A stretch of DNA of 45,047 nt from Acidobacteriota bacterium (GTDB lineage Bacteria; Acidobacteriota; Terriglobia; Acidiferrales; UBA7541). A program made the translations under genes and the position numbers. Below the pieces are notes generated by a model that did no database searches, had not been told where the DNA came from, and saw only the letters and a program-made list of their open reading frames with translations. Location: contig QHYQ01000179.1 of NCBI GenBank assembly GCA_003224175.1, positions 1 to 45,047 on the forward strand. The letters are read 5' to 3'. Positions 10,392-17,939 of the stretch are shown piece by piece. Numbering within the stretch: the first letter of the stretch is position 1; every line of letters starts with the position of its first letter.

Positions 10392-12134
10392 TTAACGTGG
10401 AGACGTGTTGCCAATATTGACAGACGCCAGGTCAGTCAGCCTTCTCCCCCAATTGGCGGACCATTCCCGGTAATGACCCACGACCGGACAGAGCGCCTTG
10501 GCGCGCTCCAGCGCATCGGCGATGCTTCCGCAGATATTACCGGCGCCGACGTGTTCCTCAAATTCGGCTTGATGCATCAGCAGCCGAGGCTGTTCTCTCG
10601 CCCCGCAGAGAATCAGGCCGCGGCCCGATTCATGCACCGCATCCGCGAGTTTCTCCAGAGCCTGCAATCCCGTGGCATCAATAGCGGTCATATTTCGAAG
10701 GCGAAGAATAATGATGGGCGGCAATTGCGACAGGCAGGAAGCCATTTCGTCCAGCTTGTCGGTGGCGCCGAAAAGAAATGGCCCATGGATACGAAAGATC
10801 GCCACGTAATTGGGAATCTCCTTGTGCTGGAGAATGTGCACGTAACCTTCGCGAATGTATTCATGGGTTACTTGAGTCACCGTGGTTGTCGCGGTCACCT
10901 TCCGTATGAAGACGAAGGCCGCTAGGATCATCCCGACTTCAACGGCCACGGTCAAATCGGCAAATACCGTCAACAGAAATGTGATCAGCCACGTGGCTAT
11001 TTCCAACCTGGAAAGCTTGAGCAGTTCCGGTATTTCTCGCCATTCCCCCATGTTATAGGAGACGACGAGCAGAATTGCGGCCAGGACCGACAGCGGGATG
11101 AATCGTGCCAGGGGCGCAGCCCACATCAGAATGGCCAATAGCGTGAAGGCGTGCACCATGCCGGCCACCGGGGTTTTGGCCCCGGAACGAATGTTGGTGG
11201 CCGTGCGCGCGATCGCGCCTGTAGCCGGCAATCCTCCAAACAGGGGCGAGAAAATGTTGGCGATCCCCTGACCGACCAGCTCCACGTTCGGATTATGCCT
11301 GTCTCCGCTCAGCCGATCGGAAACCACAGCGGACATCAGCGATTCGATAGCGCCCAGCAGGGCCACCGTGATTGCCGGCGCCAGCAGCGGGCGCAATAAG
11401 TCCACATGAAAGTGCGGCAGAACGAGTTTGGGCAAGCCGGAGGGAATTCCGCCAAACCTGGTGCCAATGGTTTCCACGGGCAGCCTGAAAATGGCAACCG
11501 CCATCGTGCCGAAAAATAAGGCCGCGATGTACCCGGGGATTTTCTTTACGTATTTTGCAAACAGGATGATAAGGACCAGACTCAGGGCGCCTAGCGTCGT
11601 TTCCGTTCGCGAGAAAGATCCGAAATTATGACCGAGTACTTCCAAACGGCCGAGAAATTCGCCCGGAACTTTATCCGCCTGAATGCCAAAGAAGTCCTTG
11701 ATCTGGGTGCTGGCAATAATTACGGCAATGCCGTTGGTGAAACCGACCACCACGGGGCGAGGTATAAACTTGACCACCGTACCCATGCCGGTGGCGCCCA
11801 GGATCACAAGGAGTATGCCGCCCATCAGCGTGCACAGGAAGAGGCCATCCAACCCGTATTTGGCTACGATTCCATAGACGACCACCACAAATGCTCCGGT
11901 TGGACCTCCGATTTGCGTTGTGGAGCCTCCCAAAAACGAAATCAGGAATCCCGCCACAATCGCGCAGTAAAGACCGGCTTGCGGCGCCACGCCGGAAGCA
12001 ATTGCGAATGCCATGGCCAGAGGGAGGGCCACAAAACCCACCGTAATTCCCGCAATCAGATCGGCTGTAAATTTCTGCGCACTGTAATTCCGCAGGCTTT
12101 CGAACGACTTGGGGAGCCAATTGCTGCGAGCCAT
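10392..12134 (-). CDS. SulP-family anion transporter with STAS domain
   Basis: A 580-residue inner-membrane transporter of the SLC26/SulP family. The N-terminal membrane domain (about 20-410) contains FTADLIAGITVGFVALPLAMAFAIA and the GSTTQIGGPTGAFVVVV signature, plus VGFTNGIAVIIA. The cytoplasmic STAS domain spans about 440-550 with IFRIHGPFLFGATDKL and IILRLRNMTAIDATGL, the site that in anti-sigma antagonists holds the phosphorylatable Ser/Thr. Substrates in the family are sulfate, bicarbonate or dicarboxylates. No carbonic anhydrase gene is beside it, so bicarbonate is not favoured by context. AGGAG lies about 10 bases before the ATG. Confidence 0.92.
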   Translation of the reverse strand: MARSNWLPKSFESLRNYSAQKFTADLIAGITVGFVALPLAMAFAIASGVAPQAGLYCAIVAGFLISFLGGSTTQIGGPTGAFVVVVYGIVAKYGLDGLFLCTLMGGILLVILGATGMGTVVKFIPRPVVVGFTNGIAVIIASTQIKDFFGIQADKVPGEFLGRLEVLGHNFGSFSRTETTLGALSLVLIILFAKYVKKIPGYIAALFFGTMAVAIFRLPVETIGTRFGGIPSGLPKLVLPHFHVDLLRPLLAPAITVALLGAIESLMSAVVSDRLSGDRHNPNVELVGQGIANIFSPLFGGLPATGAIARTATNIRSGAKTPVAGMVHAFTLLAILMWAAPLARFIPLSVLAAILLVVSYNMGEWREIPELLKLSRLEIATWLITFLLTVFADLTVAVEVGMILAAFVFIRKVTATTTVTQVTHEYIREGYVHILQHKEIPNYVAIFRIHGPFLFGATDKLDEMASCLSQLPPIIILRLRNMTAIDATGLQALEKLADAVHESGRGLILCGAREQPRLLMHQAEFEEHVGAGNICGSIADALERAKALCPVVGHYREWSANWGRRLTDLASVNIGNTSPR

Positions 12135-12525
12135 CGACCGTGATCTCCTGAGGCGTGACCAGAATGCACGAGAAACGAGTCGATGAACAGTGATGCCTGA
12201 CGCAGCGTTGCGTCCCGAGCACCCCCGAAGGAGAAAACGCCGATCCGATCAGGATCGACGTCTCGAGCGAGCATCGTGAGCGAAGGATCTCTCCGGAATC
12301 TGCTCTTTACTCATAAGGTAAAATAGAACATGCTCGAAATTCGTGCGCTCGCGCATTGCGCACACGCACCTGGTGTGACCGGAGTCGGCGCGCCGTGCCT
12401 CCGAAAGCGCGATAACTCTGCCTTTCGGCGCGTCGGAAGTTTCGTCGGACTTAGTCGGCTATTCCTAGCGCGATCATGATTCGGCCAAAGAGGGCTCAAC
12501 GGCTGCTCTTATGGTTAAGGTCGGC
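12135..12525. other. Gene-free stretch upstream of SulP gene
   Basis: About 390 bases between the SulP start and the repeat array at 12526. I see no convincing open frame or RNA. It should contain the SulP promoter on the minus strand. If the array at 12526-12650 is the end of a decayed insertion element, this stretch would be its eroded interior, but no transposase remnant is readable. Confidence 0.4.
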
Positions 12526-12650
12526 GGAATGAGCACTTACCCTGGATTTGTGCCTAACCCTCGCAGAATGTGCATTTACAAATTTATTGAACTTAAACCT
12601 CATTTAGAATCAGCACTTACGCAAAAAACGGGTGGGGAGTGGCACTCTGA
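12526..12650 (-). mobile_element. Relic end of an IS21-like element (three ~40-bp-spaced repeats)
   Basis: Three related 16-mers, GGAATGAGCACTTACC (12526), AGAATGTGCATTTACA (12565) and AGAATCAGCACTTACG (12606), are spaced 39 and 41 bases. A G-rich outer flank (GGGTGGGG, 12630-12637) follows. Read on the minus strand the outer part is CCCCACCC, a T-run, GTAAGTG and ATTCTAAA, matching the array at the right edge of the window position by position. Multiple transposase-binding repeats at the ends are a known IS21-family feature; assignment to that family is inference. The copies are diverged, suggesting an old solo end. Confidence 0.5.
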
Positions 12651-12686
12651 AATCAGAAATTCAACCGCGGGATTCAGGAGGGGTCT

Positions 12687-15098
12687 ATGATCAGGGCTAA
12701 GACAGCATTTCTCCTGGTCGCTTCGATGCTGGCGACCACCAAAGCAGCGCACTCACAGCAGCCTCGCTTTCACCTGCAAGAGGCGACCATAGACGATGTT
12801 CATCGAGCTATCCGGGAAGGCCAGATCACGTGCCGAGGATTGGTGCAGCTCTATATCAATCGCGCCAAAACCTATAACGGCGTCGCCGATGAGCTGGTGA
12901 CAAAAGATGGCGCGCCCGTCCCGCCTGCGCCCGGCGTAGTTCGTGTTGGCGCGCCGCTCAAATTTCCAACCGCGACCGTCGCGATATCTACTCTACTGCC
13001 CGATTTTGATCAGTACGCCGGGCCCCCGATTGAGTTTGGCAGAATGGAGCCGACCGCGTCTGATCCGAGCGTGCAGCAGCAGTACGGCATGACCATCGGC
13101 ATGCCCAACGCAGGTCAGCTTAACGCGCTCGGCACCATCAACCTTCGAGGTGAGCGCTCCGTGACGTGCAAAGGCGATCGGGATCGCCGTCCCTCGGACG
13201 GGCCGCTGCCGCCGGGCTCCCCTGCCGTGTGCGAGGAATTCCGCAAGCAGCCGGATGCGCTCGAGCGTGCGGCCCAACTCGACGCGCAATACGCAAGGAA
13301 CCCCGACCTCCAGAAGCTGCCCATGTACTGCGTCATCTTCACGTTCAAGGATTCTTATGACACCAAAGACATGCGCAGCACCGGGGGCGCCGATGCCAAC
13401 TACGATATTGATTTCCCAGCCCGCGACCACACGCTCATCGCGCAGCTTCGAGAAAAAGGCGCCATCATTTACGCCAAAGCCGCGAACACGGAGTACAACG
13501 GACGTCCAGTTCCCGCCATTCGCGGCGACGATAGTTCTGAATCGCGCGGCTCAAACCGGCCCACAAAAGTTTTCGTCTCGACGCAGGGCTATCAGCGCAG
13601 CAGTTGGGCGGGAAATCCGAGCGATATCTACGACACCACGCGCGCAGCCTCCTTGGGTTCAAGTTCTGGCTCGGGCGTCTCGGTAAGCGCCAATCTTGCG
13701 ATGTGCAGTCTTTGTGAAGAGACCAGCATGTCCTGCCGCGGGCCTTCCAATCACAACGCGGTGTCGCTGATCTTGCCTCACAAGTCCTTGATCTCCTTTC
13801 TTGGCGGTGCCATCGGCGCGGATATCTACAACGATCGGGCAGGCATCATGTGCCGCACGATTAGAGACGCCTCAAAGGTACTAGACGCGCTCAAAGATCC
13901 GGCCAACGGATACTATGACCCGCGCGATATCTTCACCACCGTTCCGAGATCGAGCGTTCTGGATAAGCCGTACGCCGCGAGCGCGGCTGCGCCGGGCACT
14001 CGCGATTCACTGCGCGGGATGCGCATCGGAATCATTCGCGAATCGATGCTGACCTTCCCAGGCGTGAAAGCTGACGAGCCGATTTCTCAAGCGGCGGCCA
14101 AAGAGATCAAAACGGTCCTCGGCGACTATCTCGGAGCTACTCTGGTCGAATCCGTCGACCCCCTCTGGCCGGATGATCCCAGCATCGAAAACATGAAGCC
14201 GTCCTATACGGAGGCTCTAGCGCAGCTCGTTCCGGTATTTTTCCCCGATATTCTTTACCGCCTCACGCGCGACGGTCAGCCTCAATTCCCCGAGTTCGCC
14301 GCAAAGATTAAACCAACAGAGTTTGCGCCGGGTAAGACGTTGGGATCCGGCACGATGAAGCCGATTGATTACTTCCTCAATCTGGCTGAAGGACGCGTGC
14401 CCACCCCCCGAAACTTGAACGTCCGTGCCATCGAGGAGGAGGTTGAGTCGAACGCGTTCACCTTTCACTTCAACCAATACGCCATGCGGCGAGCCGCCGA
14501 TTGGAAGGAGCGCGGATTCGTCGAGACCTTAATCGATTTCCACGCCCTCAACGCCCGCTCCAAATTCTGGGGCGACGATCAGCGGGCCTCATTCAAGAAT
14601 TGGGAAGAGATGGACGACATGCGCAACGCGCTCGGCGAACGGCAGGGGATCGACGAGCACATCATGATACGAGAACTCCTCCGGCGCGTGGAAATGAAAG
14701 TCATGTATGAAAACCGTCTCGACGCCGTCGTGCGTCTCCACTATTCCCTTCCTCCTGGCAAGATCGGATTGGCCCCTCAGCCGGAGCCTCGCGGCGACAT
14801 CCGTGGTGAGCTTCGCATGGGACCCTTTGCCGGCCTCACGGAGGTCCTTATCCCTGCCGGTTACGTGACAACGGTTTACGATCCTGTCTTCGTATTGAGT
14901 GCCGATAAGAAGAGATATATTCCGACAAACAACAGCACGCCTACAACCCTGCCCGCGCCTGGTCTTCCCTTCTCCCTTGTTTTCCGGGCGGAGCCTGGAA
15001 AGGAAGACATTATTCTGAAGATAGCGTCGGCCTATCAGGCGGCTTCCAAGCGCCGCGTTCCGCCGCCTCAATTTGGGCCGCTCCATGGGGAACCGTAA
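12687..15098 (+). CDS. Large secreted amidase-signature protein
   Basis: An 803-residue exported protein of the amidase-signature superfamily. A signal peptide (about 1-24, ending AAHSQQ) precedes the enzyme domain. The triad can be traced: Lys221 in FTFKDSYDT, cis-Ser326 in LGSSSGSG and Ser349 in ETSMSCRGPS, aligning with K85/S160/S184 of the GatA in this window. Compared with ordinary amidases (about 450-550 residues) it carries long insertions, including a Cys-containing segment about 155-215 between the start of the fold and the lysine, and a C-terminal extension. Extra cysteines (C340, C343, C350) surround the nucleophile. Substrate unknown; periplasmic amide hydrolysis is inferred. AGGAGGGG precedes the ATG. 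It begins 37 bases after the relic IS-like end. Confidence 0.85.
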   Translation: MIRAKTAFLLVASMLATTKAAHSQQPRFHLQEATIDDVHRAIREGQITCRGLVQLYINRAKTYNGVADELVTKDGAPVPPAPGVVRVGAPLKFPTATVAISTLLPDFDQYAGPPIEFGRMEPTASDPSVQQQYGMTIGMPNAGQLNALGTINLRGERSVTCKGDRDRRPSDGPLPPGSPAVCEEFRKQPDALERAAQLDAQYARNPDLQKLPMYCVIFTFKDSYDTKDMRSTGGADANYDIDFPARDHTLIAQLREKGAIIYAKAANTEYNGRPVPAIRGDDSSESRGSNRPTKVFVSTQGYQRSSWAGNPSDIYDTTRAASLGSSSGSGVSVSANLAMCSLCEETSMSCRGPSNHNAVSLILPHKSLISFLGGAIGADIYNDRAGIMCRTIRDASKVLDALKDPANGYYDPRDIFTTVPRSSVLDKPYAASAAAPGTRDSLRGMRIGIIRESMLTFPGVKADEPISQAAAKEIKTVLGDYLGATLVESVDPLWPDDPSIENMKPSYTEALAQLVPVFFPDILYRLTRDGQPQFPEFAAKIKPTEFAPGKTLGSGTMKPIDYFLNLAEGRVPTPRNLNVRAIEEEVESNAFTFHFNQYAMRRAADWKERGFVETLIDFHALNARSKFWGDDQRASFKNWEEMDDMRNALGERQGIDEHIMIRELLRRVEMKVMYENRLDAVVRLHYSLPPGKIGLAPQPEPRGDIRGELRMGPFAGLTEVLIPAGYVTTVYDPVFVLSADKKRYIPTNNSTPTTLPAPGLPFSLVFRAEPGKEDIILKIASAYQAASKRRVPPPQFGPLHGEP

Positions 15099-15304
15099 TA
15101 TTCGCCCAGGATGAATCTAAAGGCAGGACGTACCGCGTTTCGTGCTACGCCCCTCCGCCCGTTGCCCGATGGTCAGGAATCGAGACGATCGCTGGTCCAA
15201 GAGATAGACTCGAAAACCCGATTGGACTAATTGATTTAATGCGTTGGATTCTTTTGCCCGAACGCTGTAATGTCGTAGGGACATCCTTCAGAGAGGAGGA
15301 CGCT

Positions 15305-15559
15305 ATGCTCTCACGTTGTGCGAACCCGGATTGCGGAATTCCTTTCAATCACGGGCATGGGCGGTTCTTCCGTTTCCGCCAGAATTCACCGCACCCTGCC
15401 TCGGCCCCAAATTCACACTCAGTTCAGCATCACTGGCTGTGTGATTCCTGCTCGAAAACCTACACGCTCGATTATCGAGCGGCCATTGGAGTGTTACTGG
15501 CGCTTCGCTTGAGAGGGCCAGATGATGGCTATATACCCCTGCTGATCGCCGAAGCGTGA
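15305..15559 (+). CDS. Small zinc-ribbon-like protein
   Basis: An 84-residue protein with two Cys pairs, CANPDC near the N-terminus and CDSC about 40 residues later, separated by an Arg/His/Phe-rich loop (HGHGRFFRFR). The pattern suggests a four-cysteine zinc knuckle. The open frame extends upstream, but the ATG at 15305 has an excellent GAGGAGG Shine-Dalgarno and starts right at the conserved part. It ends four bases before the DUF2934 gene, so the two are co-translated. Similar small proteins are common in acidobacterial genomes; their function is unknown to me. Confidence 0.75.
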   Translation: MLSRCANPDCGIPFNHGHGRFFRFRQNSPHPASAPNSHSVQHHWLCDSCSKTYTLDYRAAIGVLLALRLRGPDDGYIPLLIAEA

Positions 15560-15563
15560 GGAT

Positions 15564-15935
15564 ATGAATTCGCTCGCCCTAAACGCGGAGCCCAAGCCCC
15601 TGGAGTACGATTCTGGGACTCCGGGCGAGTTCGCAACCTCCAACGCGCGCGACGCCGCTTTCGAGCAACTGCTTCGGCTGGCAGCTTCGTATGCATCCCA
15701 GCAAACGGCTCCGGCGCAGGGCGGGTCTGGGGTCGCTGTGCGGAGAAGCCCAGTAACCGAGGAGATTGAGCTTCGCGCCTACCACATCTATCTTGCTCGA
15801 GGCGCGACCCCTGGGCATGACTTGGACGATTGGCTGCAAGCAGAGCGCCAAGTGCTCGGACATCTCAAGAAAAATAAAGCCACCTTGCGGCTGGCACTCG
15901 CCTTCGGTTTTTTGAAAGAGTCCGTGGCAAAATAG
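15564..15935 (+). CDS. DUF2934 domain protein
   Basis: A 123-residue protein. The C-terminal part EEIELRAYHIYLARGATPGHDLDDWLQAERQ (about 72-102) is the DUF2934 signature (IRxRAYEIYxxRG...DWxxAE), a short helical motif common in Acidobacteriota and Proteobacteria and of unknown function. The N-terminal 60 residues are low-complexity and probably disordered. The gene begins four bases after the stop of the zinc-ribbon gene, with GAGG just before the ATG, so the pair forms an operon. It is convergent with the phosphofructokinase gene. Confidence 0.82.
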   Translation: MNSLALNAEPKPLEYDSGTPGEFATSNARDAAFEQLLRLAASYASQQTAPAQGGSGVAVRRSPVTEEIELRAYHIYLARGATPGHDLDDWLQAERQVLGHLKKNKATLRLALAFGFLKESVAK

Positions 15936-15994
15936 CGTTTAGTAAGCACAACGCCCTTCGTTTTGAGTCCGCGCATCGCAGTCACTTCCATCGC

Positions 15995-17176
15995 TTATGC
16001 ATGGATGCCATCAGCGGTTGAGAGCAAAAGCGGCGAGCCGATCCTGCCGGCATAGTGCGGCCGGTACCGGGTAAGGTTATACATGCTGGGCACATCAATC
16101 CTGCGGGCGCCGAGCTTTGGATCGGGAATCGGCACGTGCGTGTATTTGCCGTCGCGTACGGCGGTGAGCCGCCCATGGACTCCTTCGCGAATCAAATCCA
16201 CGGCCACGTTCGCGAAGGTAATCGCCACGATCTGATCCAAGGCGTCTGGATCGCCGCTGCGGAGATCGTAAGTAAGATCGCTGACCATGGTTTCCTCGCC
16301 GGTGCGTTGGCGAATCTCCTCGCCCAGCGCCTGACCGATGTCAATCTTCCTCTTGTGCCCGTATGCATCCGCTTCGCCGTATTCCGCAACGGCGTGGCCC
16401 TGCCACACTGCGCCTTCGGATGCGATCACAAAGGCATAGCGGCTGGGGTTATTGCGCTTGTCCTCCAGCAGGATCTCGATCAGGCGGTCCAGCTCAAATT
16501 TGACTTCGGGTATCACACACCGGCCCGAAGTCACGTAAGCGGTATATAAGGCAGTGAATCCCGAATCACGTCCGAAAATGCGGAAAATGCCGATGCGCTC
16601 ATGCGATCCCAGCGTGGTGCGCTGCCGCGTGATGGCTTCTTTGGCCCGGCTGATCGCGGTAGAAAATCCGATGCAATATTCCGTTCCCTGGACGTCATTG
16701 TCCATGGTTTTCGGAATGCCAATGACGGAGACTCCCTTGGAGTCGAGTATTTTTGCAAAGCTAAGCGTGTCATCGCCACCGATGGCGATGAGATAATCCA
16801 GACGGAGATGGGCGATATTGTCGAGTACAAGCGGTGTGAGGTCGTAAGTCTCTGCGGAAACGCGCAACGATTCGGCTTTCTCCGAAGCCAAGTGCTTAGG
16901 CAGAGCTGAACGGCCCATCTTCGTGGGATTAGTCCTCGAGGTATGTAGGACCGTGCCTCCCGTGCGGTCGATTCCGCGTGTGTTGTTGCGATCGAGTATC
17001 TGCGCATATTCGGGGTCGAGCTGATTTCCTTGGCGGAGATGGGTGAGCCCTTCCCAGCCGCGGCGGATGCCCAGTACCTCATAATCCATGTCCGTCGTTT
17101 GATAGACGACGCTCTTGATTACGGCGTTCAGGCCGGGAACATCTCCTCCGCCGGTTAAGATGCCGATGCGACGCAT
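15995..17176 (-). CDS. pfp: 6-phosphofructokinase, probably pyrophosphate-dependent
   Basis: A 393-residue phosphofructokinase, catalysing phosphorylation of fructose 6-phosphate in glycolysis. It begins RRIGILTGGGDVPGLNAVI and has the phosphoryl-donor site IGGDDTL (GGDD at 133-136) and the catalytic loop PKTMDND (155-161). In ATP-dependent enzymes the second residue of the GGDG motif is Gly and the loop is PGTIDND; an Asp at the first position and Lys at the second are the established signature of PPi-dependent enzymes. I therefore infer PPi as donor, which would make the step reversible. Length fits the group III/long bacterial branch. It stands alone on its strand. Confidence 0.88.
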   Translation of the reverse strand: MRRIGILTGGGDVPGLNAVIKSVVYQTTDMDYEVLGIRRGWEGLTHLRQGNQLDPEYAQILDRNNTRGIDRTGGTVLHTSRTNPTKMGRSALPKHLASEKAESLRVSAETYDLTPLVLDNIAHLRLDYLIAIGGDDTLSFAKILDSKGVSVIGIPKTMDNDVQGTEYCIGFSTAISRAKEAITRQRTTLGSHERIGIFRIFGRDSGFTALYTAYVTSGRCVIPEVKFELDRLIEILLEDKRNNPSRYAFVIASEGAVWQGHAVAEYGEADAYGHKRKIDIGQALGEEIRQRTGEETMVSDLTYDLRSGDPDALDQIVAITFANVAVDLIREGVHGRLTAVRDGKYTHVPIPDPKLGARRIDVPSMYNLTRYRPHYAGRIGSPLLLSTADGIHA

Positions 17177-17333
17177 TGGTGTTGAGGATCCGCCGGCTCG
17201 ATTCTAACAATTCCCACCAAAACACTCGCCAGAATAAACAGGTGGTTGTGTTCCGAGAAACTCTTCGTTCGGTATTTCCTGAGCGAAGTCGTTGCCCCGC
17301 AGTGCCCTGAGGGGAGTGGCGTTCGGAATCAGA

Positions 17334-17537
17334 TCAACAGCAGCGGTTCGGCCGCGAATATTTTCGCTGGATGTCGTCGAGATAGAATTGCTGTGCTGTG
17401 AGAGGCTTCCTGTTCTGTCTTTCGGCGTGCTGCAGATACGCATCGTAGGTATGGGTACCGGATGCTCCGCGCCACCATTCCCGCAGGGCGCTCAGTGCTT
17501 GCTGAATTCGGTTGGAGATTTGCTCGTCGTGCTCCAT
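17334..17537 (-). CDS. YbdD/YjiX-family (DUF466) small protein
   Basis: A 67-residue protein ending in NRCC. The pattern WRGASGTHTYDAYLQHAE, then PLTAQQFYLDDIQRKY and the terminal RCC match the YbdD/YjiX family (MxGxPDYxxYxxHxxxxHPxxxxMxxxEFxxxxxxxRY...CC), small proteins normally encoded directly after the peptide/pyruvate transporter gene cstA. The reading frame is open up to a GTG at 17579, overlapping the FmdB-like gene; I prefer the ATG at 17537 since it gives the usual family length. No cstA is in the window, so its partner is missing here. Confidence 0.72.
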   Translation of the reverse strand: MEHDEQISNRIQQALSALREWWRGASGTHTYDAYLQHAERQNRKPLTAQQFYLDDIQRKYSRPNRCC

Positions 17538-17559
17538 GGCTTCTGACTCTAGGTCGGAG

Positions 17560-17787
17560 TTAATTGCAGCCGCAGCCACCCATGCCGCAACAAGATCCGG
17601 AAGGCAAGCCGGCGCCGTTTGCGGACGCCTCCGATGAGGTGTTCTTTGCTGGCGCGCTAAACACGGAAAGCTGCTGGGTGTGCCGCGAGCTCGCGCATTT
17701 CGGGCAGGCGATCTTCACACCTTTGGAAAGCACGATTTGCTCGTATCGAGCGCCGCAATCATTGCAGAGGTATTCGTATATGGGCAT
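17560..17787 (-). CDS. FmdB-family zinc-ribbon protein
   Basis: A 75-residue protein with the FmdB/CxxC_CxxC_SSSS signature: MPIYEYLCNDCGARYEQI, then ACPKCAS, a four-cysteine zinc ribbon filling the first ~40 residues. The tail is Ser/Ala-rich and ends in a Cys/Gly cluster (SCCGMGGCGCN), common in this family. FmdB was named from a methylotroph gene suggested to regulate formamidase/amidase expression, but the general function is unproven. It lies immediately upstream of the YbdD-like gene and the two are likely co-transcribed. Confidence 0.85.
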   Translation of the reverse strand: MPIYEYLCNDCGARYEQIVLSKGVKIACPKCASSRHTQQLSVFSAPAKNTSSEASANGAGLPSGSCCGMGGCGCN

Positions 17788-17877
17788 GTCCGGTTTCTAG
17801 CTCCATGTATCAGGAGATATTGTAGAAAGAGATTGGCTGCCTAGCAAGTGCGGAGAGTTCGCATCTTATCAAGCGGC

Positions 17878-17914
17878 GAAGAAACTACAGTCCCCGAAAC
17901 TCCGGGGGCTGTAG
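17878..17914 (-). terminator. Intrinsic terminator of the radical SAM gene
   Basis: CTACAGTCCCCG / CGGGGGCTGTAG (17885-17896 and 17903-17914) form a 12-bp stem with one G-T pair and a 6-base loop. On the minus strand the stem is followed by TTTCTTC. It starts 26 bases after the radical SAM stop codon. Confidence 0.7.
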
Positions 17915-17939
17915 CGTACTGGCAATTTTGCTCGACGAT

